The translations under genes were made by a program, and so were the position numbers. This document shows, one piece after another, positions 52,058-61,307 of a stretch of 64,000 nt of DNA. Source of the stretch: Luteolibacter arcticus (GTDB lineage Bacteria > Verrucomicrobiota > Verrucomicrobiia > Verrucomicrobiales > Akkermansiaceae); assembly GCF_025950235.1 (NCBI RefSeq), contig NZ_JAPDDT010000002.1:558001-622000 (forward strand), read 5' to 3'. The first letter of the stretch is position 1, and every line of letters starts with the position of its first letter. The notes under the pieces were generated by a model, which was not told the DNA's origin, ran no database searches, and worked only from the letters and a program-made list of their open reading frames with translations.

Positions 52058-53596
52058 ATGCGTCGATTGTTGGGGATCATGCTGATACCGGCCGCGGTTT
52101 TCGCGGAGCGGATCAACCACGAGGGACGCCTTCTCGGGGAGGTGCCGGTGGTGACGCAGCCCCTGCTCTTCAATACGCCGCAAGCGGATGCCGTGGTTTC
52201 CGCGATGCAGATCATGCCGCTCGACAGTCCTTGGAATGAGGACATTTCCACACGGCCGCTGCTGGCGAATAGCCCCGCCATGATCGGCCGGATCACCAGC
52301 GATCTGGATACGGACCGGCGGAACTTGCGGCTGTTCGAGGAGATGAACTACGCGCTGGTGCCCGAGTCCCAGGCGAAGGTGCCGATCACCTTCTTCCAGT
52401 ATCCCGCCGAATCCGATCTCGATGGTGGCGCGTCCGGCATCGGCCAGTATCCGATTCCCGCGAACCTGCCGGTGGAAACCTGGCCGACCGGCACTGGCAC
52501 GCTGACGCTGGAAGATTGGCAGGCGGACACCATCAACCGCGGCGGCGATCGTCACTCGATCACTGTGAAGCCGGGCTCCGGTTTCATCTGGGAGACATGG
52601 CTAACCAAGCGCGTGGGAGCTGCTTGGCGAGCGGCCAATGGCGCGAAGTTTTCCCTGAACTCCAATGCCCTGCGGCCCGCTGGCTGGACCTCAGCCGATG
52701 CCGCGGGTCTGCCGATGTTCCCGGCGCTGGTGCGCTATGACGAGTGCCAGCGTGGGATGGTCGAGCACGCCATGCGGATCGTGGTGAAGCGCACGCGCCG
52801 TGCCTACATTTACCCGGCGACTCACCATGCCTCCAATCCTGTGACGGAGGAGGAAGAGGTTCCCGCGATGGGCCAGCGGGTGCGCTTGAAGGCAAACTTC
52901 GCAATTCCCACGAACTGGACCATTCAAGAAAAGGCGGTGGCGCTCGGCCTGAAGAAGTACGGTGCCTTTGTCGCGGACAACGGGAACTTCTTCTCGATCT
53001 CCATCACGCCGGACAACCGCTACCCTTCGGGTTGCTTCAGCCGATTGCGGAATCTCTTGGTCAGTGATTTCGAGGTGATCCAAACCACTGGCGCCGGTGA
53101 AGGACCACGCTCGGCGGGAGCGCCTACTGCGAATGCGGGGCCCGATCTCAATGTGGTCGCTGGAGGCAGCGCGGACCTCGCTGGTGTGGTGACCCATAGC
53201 TTGCCGGTGACCGTGCAGTGGAAACTCTATGCGGGACCGGGCACGGTATCATTCGGAACCACGGGTCAGACCACGACGACCGCCGTTTTCACGGTGCCGG
53301 GCAATTACACGCTGATGCTGAAAGCGGCCGATGGCATTCACACGCCCGCCTTCGATGCTGTGAAAGTCGAGGTGACGCTGCCGGTGAGTGTGACCCGGGA
53401 TGGCATCGACACGCGGATTGAGTTCCCCAGCGCGAGCGGCCGGCAGTACCGCGTGGAGCGAAGCGGGAATCTCACCGTTTGGCAGACCGTGGTGGATCAA
53501 CTCATGGGAACGGGGGCCACTCTCCAAGCGACCCACGCGGGAACACCTGGCTCGCCGGAGACGAAGCAGTTCTACCGGGTCGTGGTTCTCGATTAA
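52058..53596 (+). CDS. Secreted protein with PKD-like C-terminal domains
   Basis: From MRRLLGIMLIPAAVFA the protein has 512 residues; an ATG at 52040 is an alternative. A large N-terminal region without a familiar domain (about 20-365) includes YPIPANLPVETWPTG and SGFIWETWLTK. The C-terminal part has PKD-like beta domains with PTANAGPDLNVVAGGSADLA and FTVPGNYTLMLKAADG, then a terminal sorting-like domain YRVERSGNLTVWQ. Such proteins are secreted and often polysaccharide-related. Confidence 0.68.
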   Translation: MRRLLGIMLIPAAVFAERINHEGRLLGEVPVVTQPLLFNTPQADAVVSAMQIMPLDSPWNEDISTRPLLANSPAMIGRITSDLDTDRRNLRLFEEMNYALVPESQAKVPITFFQYPAESDLDGGASGIGQYPIPANLPVETWPTGTGTLTLEDWQADTINRGGDRHSITVKPGSGFIWETWLTKRVGAAWRAANGAKFSLNSNALRPAGWTSADAAGLPMFPALVRYDECQRGMVEHAMRIVVKRTRRAYIYPATHHASNPVTEEEEVPAMGQRVRLKANFAIPTNWTIQEKAVALGLKKYGAFVADNGNFFSISITPDNRYPSGCFSRLRNLLVSDFEVIQTTGAGEGPRSAGAPTANAGPDLNVVAGGSADLAGVVTHSLPVTVQWKLYAGPGTVSFGTTGQTTTTAVFTVPGNYTLMLKAADGIHTPAFDAVKVEVTLPVSVTRDGIDTRIEFPSASGRQYRVERSGNLTVWQTVVDQLMGTGATLQATHAGTPGSPETKQFYRVVVLD

Positions 53597-53604
53597 GATC
53601 CCCG

Positions 53605-53825
53605 TGAGCGCCGGTCTTCAGACCGGCCCGAATGGTCCCTTGATACCAGCCTCCACATCGGCCCGCTGGGAGCGCGGAGCCTGCGGCCCACAGAAGCACC
53701 TCATCCGATCTGCTGCTCCCCGAGGTCCGCATCGCCTTCACAGCCGGCAGTCATTTATATGACAACGTTCGTTATCAGGCCGGCAACGAAGGACCACTCG
53801 GGCCGGTCTGAAGACCGGCGCTTCC
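53605..53825. repeat. REPIN-like unit, two inverted GCCGGTCTTCAGACCGGC hairpins
   Basis: One hairpin stem lies at 53610-53627 and its inverted partner at 53802-53819, with GAATGGTCCCT and GAAGGACCACTCG flanks in matching inverted order, enclosing about 170 bases. The third copy is at 33497-33538. No coding signal is seen between. Confidence 0.82.
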
Positions 53826-53888
53826 GGGAGAGGTCTCCCTCTCCACACTTGATTGCCAGCACTCCCTCCTCTCCTATCCTGTCACGCA

Positions 53889-54533
53889 ATGGACCTCGAC
53901 CTGCCCAGTGAGCTCTCTGATCGCTTCATCTGCTGGTGCCGGGCAGCCAATGCATCGGAGCCGGAAGCAGAGACGATCTGGTCAAGTCTCTCCGCACTCT
54001 ATCAGGAACCCCACCGGCACTATCACACGCTGAGCCACATCGCCGCCTCGCTCGCGGAACTGGATGCTACCGGACACGGAATTCCGGAACTCGAAGGAGC
54101 GATCTGGTTTCACGATGTGGTTTACGACCCGACTCGGGCGGACAATGAGGAAGCGAGCATTGCTTGGTTCGAGAGCGTCACCGCGACATGGCTGGCACCG
54201 GAGACGAGGCTCACCATTGCTCGATTGATCTCCGCCACCGACTTCCGATTGCCGCGCTCGGATCGTGAGGATGAGGCGCTCATGGTGGACATCGATCTCG
54301 CGATTCTTTCCTCCGAATGGCCTGCCTACGATGCCTACCGGAGAGCGGTGCGACGCGAGTATGCCCATGTGCCGGACGAGGCTTTTCGGACCGGTCGCGC
54401 CAAGGTCATGGCGTCGTTTCTCAAGCAGCCGGTCTATCGCACGGCTTCCTATGCGATCCGCGAAGCCAAGGCTCGCGAGAACATCTCGCGCGAGCTTGAA
54501 GAACTGGCTTCGGGTCAGCCGCTGGCTTCTTGA
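53889..54533 (+). CDS. HD-domain hydrolase-like protein (COG4339)
   Basis: The 214-residue protein starts MDLDLPSELSDRFICWCRAA. The HD-type residues appear in PHRHYHTLSHIAASLAEL and IWFHDVVYDPTRADNEEASI, then later D in MVDIDLAILSS. This resembles COG4339 predicted metal-dependent phosphohydrolases. Substrate unknown. Confidence 0.82.
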   Translation: MDLDLPSELSDRFICWCRAANASEPEAETIWSSLSALYQEPHRHYHTLSHIAASLAELDATGHGIPELEGAIWFHDVVYDPTRADNEEASIAWFESVTATWLAPETRLTIARLISATDFRLPRSDREDEALMVDIDLAILSSEWPAYDAYRRAVRREYAHVPDEAFRTGRAKVMASFLKQPVYRTASYAIREAKARENISRELEELASGQPLAS

Positions 54534-54580
54534 GCCACTATCGGCTTGCACATCGCGATGGATGAACGACATCGGATGCC

Positions 54581-55183
54581 ATGGAACTCGACTTGCTCGG
54601 CGCTCACGCCGACCGCGCTTATCCGATCCTCGCCGGGCTGGTGGTGCCGCGGCCGATTGCCTGGGTGACCACGCTCAATGAGAACGGCACCGTCAACGCC
54701 GCGCCCTTTTCCTTCTTCAATGTCTTCGGTGACGATCCACCGCTGGTCATCTTTGCTCCCGGTGATCGCGAGGATGGCACGCCGAAGGACAGCGCGAGGA
54801 ACGCGAAGCGCACGGGTGAATTTGTCGTCAACCTCGTCGATGAAAGCCTCGCCGAAGTGATGAACCGCACGTCCGCGCCGCATCCGCCGGGGGCGAGTGA
54901 AACCGAACACGAAGGCTTGGCCACCGCGCCTTCCTCAGTGGTCGCACCGCCGCGGATCGCCGCTGCGCCGGCAGCGCTGGAGTGCAAGGTCCACTCGATT
55001 CAGGAGATCGGCACGAACCGGCTGGTGCTTGGCATCATCCATCGCGTCCACGTGCAGGATGCTCTCATCGATCCGGAGAAACTCCGGATCCGGCAGGAAG
55101 TTTACCACCCGATTGGCCGGATGGCGGTGCCGGATTGGTACTGCCACACGACCGACCTCTTCGAGATGACGCGGCCGCGTTGA
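54581..55183 (+). CDS. Flavin reductase-like protein
   Basis: The 200-residue protein starts MELDLLGAHADRAYPILAGL. PRPIAWVTTLNENGTVNAAP and SFFNVFGDDPPLVIFAPGD followed by KDSARNAKRTGEFVVNLV are the flavin reductase-like FMN-binding core. The enzyme family reduces or binds flavin and often supplies it to monooxygenases. It is 47 bases after the HD gene. Confidence 0.9.
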   Translation: MELDLLGAHADRAYPILAGLVVPRPIAWVTTLNENGTVNAAPFSFFNVFGDDPPLVIFAPGDREDGTPKDSARNAKRTGEFVVNLVDESLAEVMNRTSAPHPPGASETEHEGLATAPSSVVAPPRIAAAPAALECKVHSIQEIGTNRLVLGIIHRVHVQDALIDPEKLRIRQEVYHPIGRMAVPDWYCHTTDLFEMTRPR

Positions 55184-55189
55184 GGTCCG

Positions 55190-55342
55190 TCATTCAGCGA
55201 CCACTGGAGTCATCGCGCGAGGCGACCGGTGGTCATCCGCGGCGGCGGCATTGGCGGCCATGGTGATGACCAGGAGGATGAGCAAGGCCAGCAGCACGTG
55301 GTCGATGCTGATGCCTGGGAAATTCTTGAGCTTCGATTTCAT
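55190..55342 (-). CDS. Small single-helix membrane protein
   Basis: A 50-residue frame from the ATG at 55342 encodes MKSKLKNFPGISIDHVLLAL followed by LILLVITMAANAAA and a charged tail. One membrane helix and a basic start are visible. It sits alone, convergent with the flavin reductase gene, and is too short for many gene finders. No family is recognised. Confidence 0.5.
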   Translation of the reverse strand: MKSKLKNFPGISIDHVLLALLILLVITMAANAAAADDHRSPRAMTPVVAE

Positions 55343-55515
55343 GACCCGTGGCGATCGGGGTTTGATGAGGGCGAACCTTTCGTCCCTCTTCTAGCCAACG
55401 AATGGGAAACCTTGAATGGGACTTTCGGTGCAATTCCGTCGAGGTCTGGGATTTCATCGGAAGTGCTCGTCAAACGGAGTTGAAAGCGGGGCTGAATTGG
55501 TGCGGTATCGGTCGA

Positions 55516-58431
55516 ATGCGTCGCACCCTGATCCTCCTCGCCGCCGGTTTCGTGGCGCCTGTTTCCGCCCAGAGCGGGATGGCCAAGGGTAATCCCGTCA
55601 AGGAGGCGGCGGGGCGGATGACCGTGCCGGCGGGCTTTGCCGTCGATCTCATCGCCGGCGAGCCGGATGTGGTGCAGCCGATCGCGATGTGCTTCGACGC
55701 CCGCGGGCGGATTTGGGTGGCCGAGGGGCTGACCTATCCGAAGCGTGCTCCGGAAGGGGAGGGGAAGGATCGCATCGTGATCTTCGAGGATGCCGATGCG
55801 AATGGCACTTTCGAGACCCGCAAGGTTTTCGCCGACGGGCTGAATCTGGTCAGCGGCATGGAGACGGGATTCGGCGGCGTCTTCGTGGGTGCCGCGCCGA
55901 ACCTGATGTTCCTCGCGGATGAGAACAGCGACGACCGCGCCGATGGTGAACCGAAGATTTTGTTAGATGGCTGGGGCTACCAGGACACGCACGAGACGCT
56001 GAATTCATTCATCTGGGGGCCGGATGGCTGGCTCTATGGCTGCCATGGCGTCTTCACGCATTCCAAGGTCGGAAAGCCGGACACGCCGGATGACCAGCGC
56101 GTGCCGCTCAATGCGGGCATCTGGCGCTTTCATCCGGTCACGGAGAAGTTCGAGGTCTTCGCCCACGGCACCTCGAATCCGTGGGGACTCGATTTCAATG
56201 ACTGGGGCGAGGCCTTCGTCGAGGCGTGCGTAATCCCTCACCTGTGGCACATCATTCCCGGCGGCTTCTACCAGCGGCAGGCCGGCTCGCATTACAACAA
56301 GCACATCTACGAGCCGCTGGAAACCATCGCCGATCACCGGCATTGGGTGGGCGACATCAGCGATCACGCGCACTGGGGCAAGGAGGATGCGGTGTCGAAG
56401 GAAGTGGCGGATGCCGGCGGCGGTCATGCTCACAGCGGCTTCGCGATATGCCTGAGCGAGGCATTCCCGAAGGAGATGCGTGGCAGCGCGCTGTTCTTCA
56501 ACATCCACGGCCACCGCCTGAACCGCGATGTGTTGGAGCGGAAAGGCTCCGGCTGGACCGGCAAGCACGCGCCCGATGTGATGCTGTCGAATGACCAGTG
56601 GTTCCTCGGCGTGGCGATCGAGTCCGGGCCGGATGGCGCGCTCTACTTCACCGACTGGCATGATGAGACGAGCTGCCATCGTACCGATCCCGTGCGATGG
56701 AATCGTGGCAATGGCCGTGTCTTTCGCTTGCGCCATGGCGACGTGCAGCCGTGGCAAGGCGACTTGGCGAAAGTGTCCGACCTGGAACTCGCGAAGCACC
56801 AAGCGGGCCGCGACGAGTGGCGGATCCGCACCGCGCGGCGCGTGCTTCAGGAGCGCATGGCGAAGGGCAGCACGCTCGATCCGGCGGCGCGCGAGTTCCT
56901 CGTGAAGACCTTGCAGAGCCATCCCGATCCCACGCGCCGGCTGCGGGCCCTGTGGTGCCTGGGGGCGTGCGATTTGTTAGACCGGAGCCTGCTGCCGCTG
57001 GCGGATGCCGACGAGAGCGTCCGCGCCTGGGCGGTGCGTCTGGCGGCGCAGTCCGGCGCGGCCATGGAGCGCAGCCACTGGCTGAGGCTCGTGTCGAAGG
57101 AGGACTCACCGGTGGTGCTGCTTTCGCTGTGCTCCGCGCTGCCGAAGCTGCCGCGGGAACTCTCGATGGACCTCGCCGCCTGGATCGCCCCGAAGATGAC
57201 CAAGGCGGATCCGAACCTCACGCGGATGTTCTGGTTCGGCGTCGAAGCGCAGGTGCCGTCCGATGAAGCGCGGGCCATGACCATGGCGCTGAGTTGCCCG
57301 GATGACCGGTTGGCAAAATGGACGGCGCGCCGGATTTCCTCGCCGGATGCGCTCGTGGAATCGCTCGCGACCGCAGGAAGAAGGACCGGGCTTCTTTTGG
57401 ATGCTCTGACCGGCCGCCTCGACGAAAAGCCTGACGAGAGATTGTCAGCCACCCAGTTGCAGGTCATTTCGGCGCTCACCGGAGACAAGGCGGTGAAGGC
57501 CAAGGCCGCGGCGATTGCCGAGCGCAGCGGCGGCCAGCAAGCGATCGCCCGCCTGTGGTCGAAGGTGGAGGACCGCAAGGCGGATGCGGCAGACCGGCTG
57601 GATTCCCTGCGCCTGTTGGCGACCTTTTTGAAGGAGACCGACGAAAGCCGCCTCGCAGGCCTGCTGGATGATCCCGCGCTCCGCTTGCCGGTGCTGACGG
57701 CCCGGCCGGCCATGCTCGCGCATGGCGCGACGAGTGATCGCGTCGCTGGATTCACGGCGGAAGAAAAAGCCGCCGTGTCGCGACTCGCGGCAAGCGAGGG
57801 CCACGCCACGAAGCTGCTCGAGTGGCTGGCGGCGATGAAGCTCAAGCAACAGGATGTCCCCGCCGATGCGGTGGCGAGGCTTCGCGAAGTACGGAAGGCC
57901 TCGTTGCAGGCGAAGGTCGTTGAGCTATGGGGCGAGCCGACGACCGATGCCAATGCCCGTCGCGCAGTGATCGAAAGCTGGCACGGCAAGCTGACTCCCG
58001 CCGTGCTCGCAGGGGCGGACACCGCCAAGGGGCGCGCGATTTTCGACCGGACCTGCGCCGCTTGCCACAAGCTCTTCGGCGAAGGAGGCGCGATCGGCCC
58101 TGAACTCACCGGCGGCGAGCGCGGTAGTGTCGGCCACTGGCTGGACAACATTCTCGACCCGAATGCGCTGGTCGGGCAGGGCTATGCGCTCCACCGCATC
58201 GAGAAGAACGACGGCACCACCGTCACCGGCATGCTCGCGGGGGAGAACGATGGCGAACTGATCCTGCGCATGGTGGGCATCGAAACGCGGGTGGCGAAGA
58301 AGGACGTGAAGAGCAACACCGCGCTCGGGAACTCCATGATGCCGGAGGGCTTGCTCACCGGGCTTTCGGACGATGAGGTGCGCGACCTGATCGGCTACCT
58401 CATGTCGCCTGCCCAAGTGAAGAAGCCATGA
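55516..58431 (+). CDS. PVC-type membrane-bound dehydrogenase with C-terminal haem-binding domain
   Basis: The 971-residue protein has a signal peptide (MRRTLILLAAGFVAPVSA). A PQQ-dependent-like membrane-bound dehydrogenase propeller (TIGR02604 type) covers about 35-400 with PIAMCFDARGRIWVAEGLTY, GPDGWLYGCHG and SGPDGALYFTDWHDE. HEAT-like helices follow (about 430-780). The C-terminal domain has the c-type haem motif CAACH (847-851) of the Pirellula/Verrucomicrobium type (TIGR02603). It overlaps the next gene by 4 bases (ATGA). Confidence 0.9.
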   Translation: MRRTLILLAAGFVAPVSAQSGMAKGNPVKEAAGRMTVPAGFAVDLIAGEPDVVQPIAMCFDARGRIWVAEGLTYPKRAPEGEGKDRIVIFEDADANGTFETRKVFADGLNLVSGMETGFGGVFVGAAPNLMFLADENSDDRADGEPKILLDGWGYQDTHETLNSFIWGPDGWLYGCHGVFTHSKVGKPDTPDDQRVPLNAGIWRFHPVTEKFEVFAHGTSNPWGLDFNDWGEAFVEACVIPHLWHIIPGGFYQRQAGSHYNKHIYEPLETIADHRHWVGDISDHAHWGKEDAVSKEVADAGGGHAHSGFAICLSEAFPKEMRGSALFFNIHGHRLNRDVLERKGSGWTGKHAPDVMLSNDQWFLGVAIESGPDGALYFTDWHDETSCHRTDPVRWNRGNGRVFRLRHGDVQPWQGDLAKVSDLELAKHQAGRDEWRIRTARRVLQERMAKGSTLDPAAREFLVKTLQSHPDPTRRLRALWCLGACDLLDRSLLPLADADESVRAWAVRLAAQSGAAMERSHWLRLVSKEDSPVVLLSLCSALPKLPRELSMDLAAWIAPKMTKADPNLTRMFWFGVEAQVPSDEARAMTMALSCPDDRLAKWTARRISSPDALVESLATAGRRTGLLLDALTGRLDEKPDERLSATQLQVISALTGDKAVKAKAAAIAERSGGQQAIARLWSKVEDRKADAADRLDSLRLLATFLKETDESRLAGLLDDPALRLPVLTARPAMLAHGATSDRVAGFTAEEKAAVSRLAASEGHATKLLEWLAAMKLKQQDVPADAVARLREVRKASLQAKVVELWGEPTTDANARRAVIESWHGKLTPAVLAGADTAKGRAIFDRTCAACHKLFGEGGAIGPELTGGERGSVGHWLDNILDPNALVGQGYALHRIEKNDGTTVTGMLAGENDGELILRMVGIETRVAKKDVKSNTALGNSMMPEGLLTGLSDDEVRDLIGYLMSPAQVKKP

Positions 58432-59513
58432 GCCTCTCCCGAACTGCAATGCTGCTGGCGCTGGTGCTGTCAGGTGCACAGGCCGGGCAGACTGTCGTGG
58501 CGATCCGCGGCGAGGATTTCCTCATCAACGGCAAGCCCACGCTCGAAGGCCGCACTTGGCGAAAGCATGATGTGGAAGGCCTGCTCCCGAATTCGCGGAT
58601 GGTGCAGGGCATCTTCGATGACTTGAACCCGGAGACCGCCAGGCAATGGGCCTATCCCGACACCGGCACGTGGGACGCGGAGCGCAACACCCGCGAGTTC
58701 GTCGCGGCGATGAAGGCATGGCGCGAGCACGGGCTGCTTGCCTTCACGCTCAACTTGCAGGGTGGTTCGCCGCAGGGCTACTCGAAGAACCAGCCGTGGC
58801 ACAACTCAGCCTTCGATGAGAGCGGCGTGCTGCGCGAGGCCTACCTGGTCCGTCTCAAGGCCATCCTCGACGAGGCCGACCGGCTCGGGATGGCCGTGAT
58901 CCTCGGCTACTTCTACTTCGGCCAGGACGAGCACCTGAAAGACGAGGCCGCGGTCATCCACGCCACCGACGCGGCGACGGATTGGATCGTGAAGCGGGGC
59001 TACCGCCACGTACTCGTCGAGATCAACAACGAGTGCGACGTTCGCTACGATCATGCGATCTTGAAGCCGGAGCGGGTGCACGAGTTGATCGACCGCGTGA
59101 AGCGTCGTTCGGCGGAGGCGGGAGTGCCGCTGTTGGCCAGCACCTCGTATGGAGGAGGGAGCCTGCCCGGGCCGAAGGTGGTGAAGGCTGCGGATTTCTT
59201 GTTGCTCCACGGCAACGGGGTGAAAGGACCGGAAGCGATCCGTTCGATGGTCGAGCGCACCCGCAAGATGGAGGGCTACCGTGGCCAGCCGATCGTCTTC
59301 AATGAGGACGACCACTTCGATTTCGAAATGGAGAACAACCACTTCACTGCCGCAACCGCCGCGGGTGCGTCGTGGGGCTACTTTGATTTCCGCATGAAGG
59401 ACGAGGGTTTCGCCGAAGGATTCCAGAGCGTGCCGGTCGATTGGTCGATCAGCAGCGAACGTAAAAAGGGCTTCTTCCGCCTGCTTGCGGAGATGAGCGG
59501 GGAAGGGAAGTAG
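58428..59513 (+). CDS. Glycoside-hydrolase-like TIM-barrel protein
   Basis: The 361-residue protein starts MSLSRTAMLLALVLSGAQAG with a signal peptide. GEDFLINGKPTLEGRTW, AVILGYFYFGQDEHL, HVLVEINNECDVRYD and GQPIVFNEDDHFDFEMEN give conserved acidic residues in strand ends typical of cellulase-like barrels, with the N-E pair at VLVEINNE as possible acid/base region. Translationally coupled to the dehydrogenase. Substrate unknown. Confidence 0.76.
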   Translation: MSLSRTAMLLALVLSGAQAGQTVVAIRGEDFLINGKPTLEGRTWRKHDVEGLLPNSRMVQGIFDDLNPETARQWAYPDTGTWDAERNTREFVAAMKAWREHGLLAFTLNLQGGSPQGYSKNQPWHNSAFDESGVLREAYLVRLKAILDEADRLGMAVILGYFYFGQDEHLKDEAAVIHATDAATDWIVKRGYRHVLVEINNECDVRYDHAILKPERVHELIDRVKRRSAEAGVPLLASTSYGGGSLPGPKVVKAADFLLLHGNGVKGPEAIRSMVERTRKMEGYRGQPIVFNEDDHFDFEMENNHFTAATAAGASWGYFDFRMKDEGFAEGFQSVPVDWSISSERKKGFFRLLAEMSGEGK

Positions 59514-59656
59514 CGGCTCTCGTTTTTCGCAGCACACCACGCGCCGTCATGAATTCCGTTCGTAGTCATCGCAGCACGAATCATCAAAGAATCATCGTTT
59601 AAAAGTCACTTTCGATCCGAAATGGGGCTCTGCGTGCTTTGCTTTCCCTTACCAAC

Positions 59657-59851
59657 GTGAAAGTCACTCCCGCGAAACGCGCCATTCCGTCCAGCCGCCG
59701 CCACTATCATCTCCCGAGCCGCCAGAACCCCGATTCGTGGCAGGGCTGGGTGGGAGATCGGCGTGGGAAGCGAAGCCGCTGGGAGTGGGTCTTCGCGCTG
59801 GTCATGGTCGTGGCGCTGGTGGGGGCGATCGTATTTTGGCGGATGGTGTGA
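59657..59851 (+). CDS. Small basic membrane protein
   Basis: From the GTG at 59657 the protein has 64 residues: a basic N-terminal half (VTPAKRAIPSSRRHYHLPSR, RRGKRSRWE) and one C-terminal membrane helix (WVFALVMVVALVGAIVFW). A TTG at 59639 would add six residues. The basic tail suggests a DNA- or ribosome-linked or signalling role. No family recognised. Confidence 0.55.
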   Translation: MKVTPAKRAIPSSRRHYHLPSRQNPDSWQGWVGDRRGKRSRWEWVFALVMVVALVGAIVFWRMV

Positions 59852-59884
59852 AGTCCGCCGGCACCGGATCCCGGCGGGTCACAC
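59846..59884. terminator. Bidirectional terminator-like stem between convergent genes
   Basis: GTGTGA-AGT-CCGCCGG and CCGGCGG-G-TCACAC pair around CACCGGAT and overlap the stop codons of both convergent genes (59657-59851 and 59879-61246). There is no long T run on either side, so its strength is uncertain. Confidence 0.5.
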
Positions 59885-61246
59885 CTTGCGCAGCACGCCT
59901 GTCGAGTCGCCGAAGCGTTTCTCCTTCACGCCCATCTCCTCCATCATCCGGAGGTAGAGATTGGCGAGCGGGACATTCTCCCCGAGTTCGACGTGGCGGC
60001 CGGGCTTGAAGGCACCACCGGCATTGCCAGCGAGGACGATGGGCAGGTCGTCGTGGTTGTGACGGTCGCCGTCGGAAATGCAGCCGCCATACACGATCAT
60101 CGAGTTGTGGAGCAGGCTCTTGCCGTCCACGTCCTCGGTGTTCTTCATCTTGTCGAGGAAGTAGGCGAGCTGCTGCATGTAGAAGAGGTCGATCTTGGCG
60201 ATCTTCTCCAGGTTGTCTTTCTTGCCCTGGTGGTGGGAGATGTTGTGGTGGCCATCATTGACGCCGATCTCCTTGAAGCTGCGGTTGCTGCCGTCGTGCG
60301 CCATCAGGAAGGTGGAGATGCGGGTGGAGTCGGTTTTGAAGGCCAGCACCATCATGTCCATCATCAGCCGCAGGTGATCCCCATAGGTGCCGGGCTCGCC
60401 CTTCGGCGCGGCTTGGCCGGGGTCGGGTGGCAGGCCCATGGCCTCGGTCTTCTCGATCTGCTTCTCGATCTCGCGGACGCCGGTGAGGTACTCATCGAGC
60501 TTCTGCTGGTCGCCGCGGCCGAGCCGGCGGTGGAGCGCCTTCGCGTCGTGCTCGATGAAGTCGAGCATCGACTTCTTGGCGGCGTAGCGGCGGCCCAGGC
60601 TGTCGGCGCGCTCCTTCGCATCGCCCGCGCCGAAGAGGCGCTCGAAGACGGCGCGCGCATTCGACTCCGGGGTCATCGGCTGGTTTTCCGAGCGCCAGGA
60701 GAGGTTGAATTGATAGGCGCAGGAGTAGCCGGAGTCGCAGGAGCCGGACTTGCGCACGCCATCCGCGGAGAGTTCCAGCGAAGGCAGGCGGGTCTGGCTG
60801 CCGATCGCATTCGCGGCGACCTGATCGATGGAGATGCCGAGATTGATGTCGGAGCCGGCGGTCTTGCGGGCCTGGCGACTGGTCAGGAAGGTGGCGACGC
60901 CGCGGGCATGGTCACCCGGGCCATCGCCATTGGCTGCGGCGAATTGCTGCTCGAAGCCGGTGTAGATCTGGAAGTGCTCGCGCAGGGCTTCCATCGGCTT
61001 GAAGGTTTCGCCCATCTTGTAGCCCGCCGTGGTGCCGTTCGGCCGCCAGTGGGCCAGATTCACGCCATTCGGGATGTAGAGGAAGGCGGTGCGCAGGGGT
61101 GCGCCGCTGGCGGTGGTGGCCAGCGCACGGCCCGCGGTCTCCGCGGCCATCAGCGGGCGGAAGCCCTCGAGGGCGGGCAAGCCGACGGCGGCTCCCAGGC
61201 CGCGGAGGAAACCGCGGCGGCTCGTCAGTCCGGGATACGTGCTCAT
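59879..61246 (-). CDS. DUF1552 family secreted protein
   Basis: The 455-residue protein starts MSTYPGLTSRRGFLRGLGAA, a twin-arginine export signal (TSRRGFLRG). Characteristic DUF1552 segments follow: LRTAFLYIPNGVNLAHWRP, FEQQFAAANGDGPGDHARGV, RLPSLELSADGV and HDGSNRSFKEIGVNDGHHNI. Family members are exported and pair with DUF1592 proteins. It is the second gene after the DUF1592 gene, 61 bases downstream. Confidence 0.92.
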   Translation of the reverse strand: MSTYPGLTSRRGFLRGLGAAVGLPALEGFRPLMAAETAGRALATTASGAPLRTAFLYIPNGVNLAHWRPNGTTAGYKMGETFKPMEALREHFQIYTGFEQQFAAANGDGPGDHARGVATFLTSRQARKTAGSDINLGISIDQVAANAIGSQTRLPSLELSADGVRKSGSCDSGYSCAYQFNLSWRSENQPMTPESNARAVFERLFGAGDAKERADSLGRRYAAKKSMLDFIEHDAKALHRRLGRGDQQKLDEYLTGVREIEKQIEKTEAMGLPPDPGQAAPKGEPGTYGDHLRLMMDMMVLAFKTDSTRISTFLMAHDGSNRSFKEIGVNDGHHNISHHQGKKDNLEKIAKIDLFYMQQLAYFLDKMKNTEDVDGKSLLHNSMIVYGGCISDGDRHNHDDLPIVLAGNAGGAFKPGRHVELGENVPLANLYLRMMEEMGVKEKRFGDSTGVLRKV

Positions 61247-61307
61247 GGTGAGAAAGGGTGTTCGGGGGATTCTTTGATACAGGCTGAAAACGTGAGGCTT
61301 GTCACGG

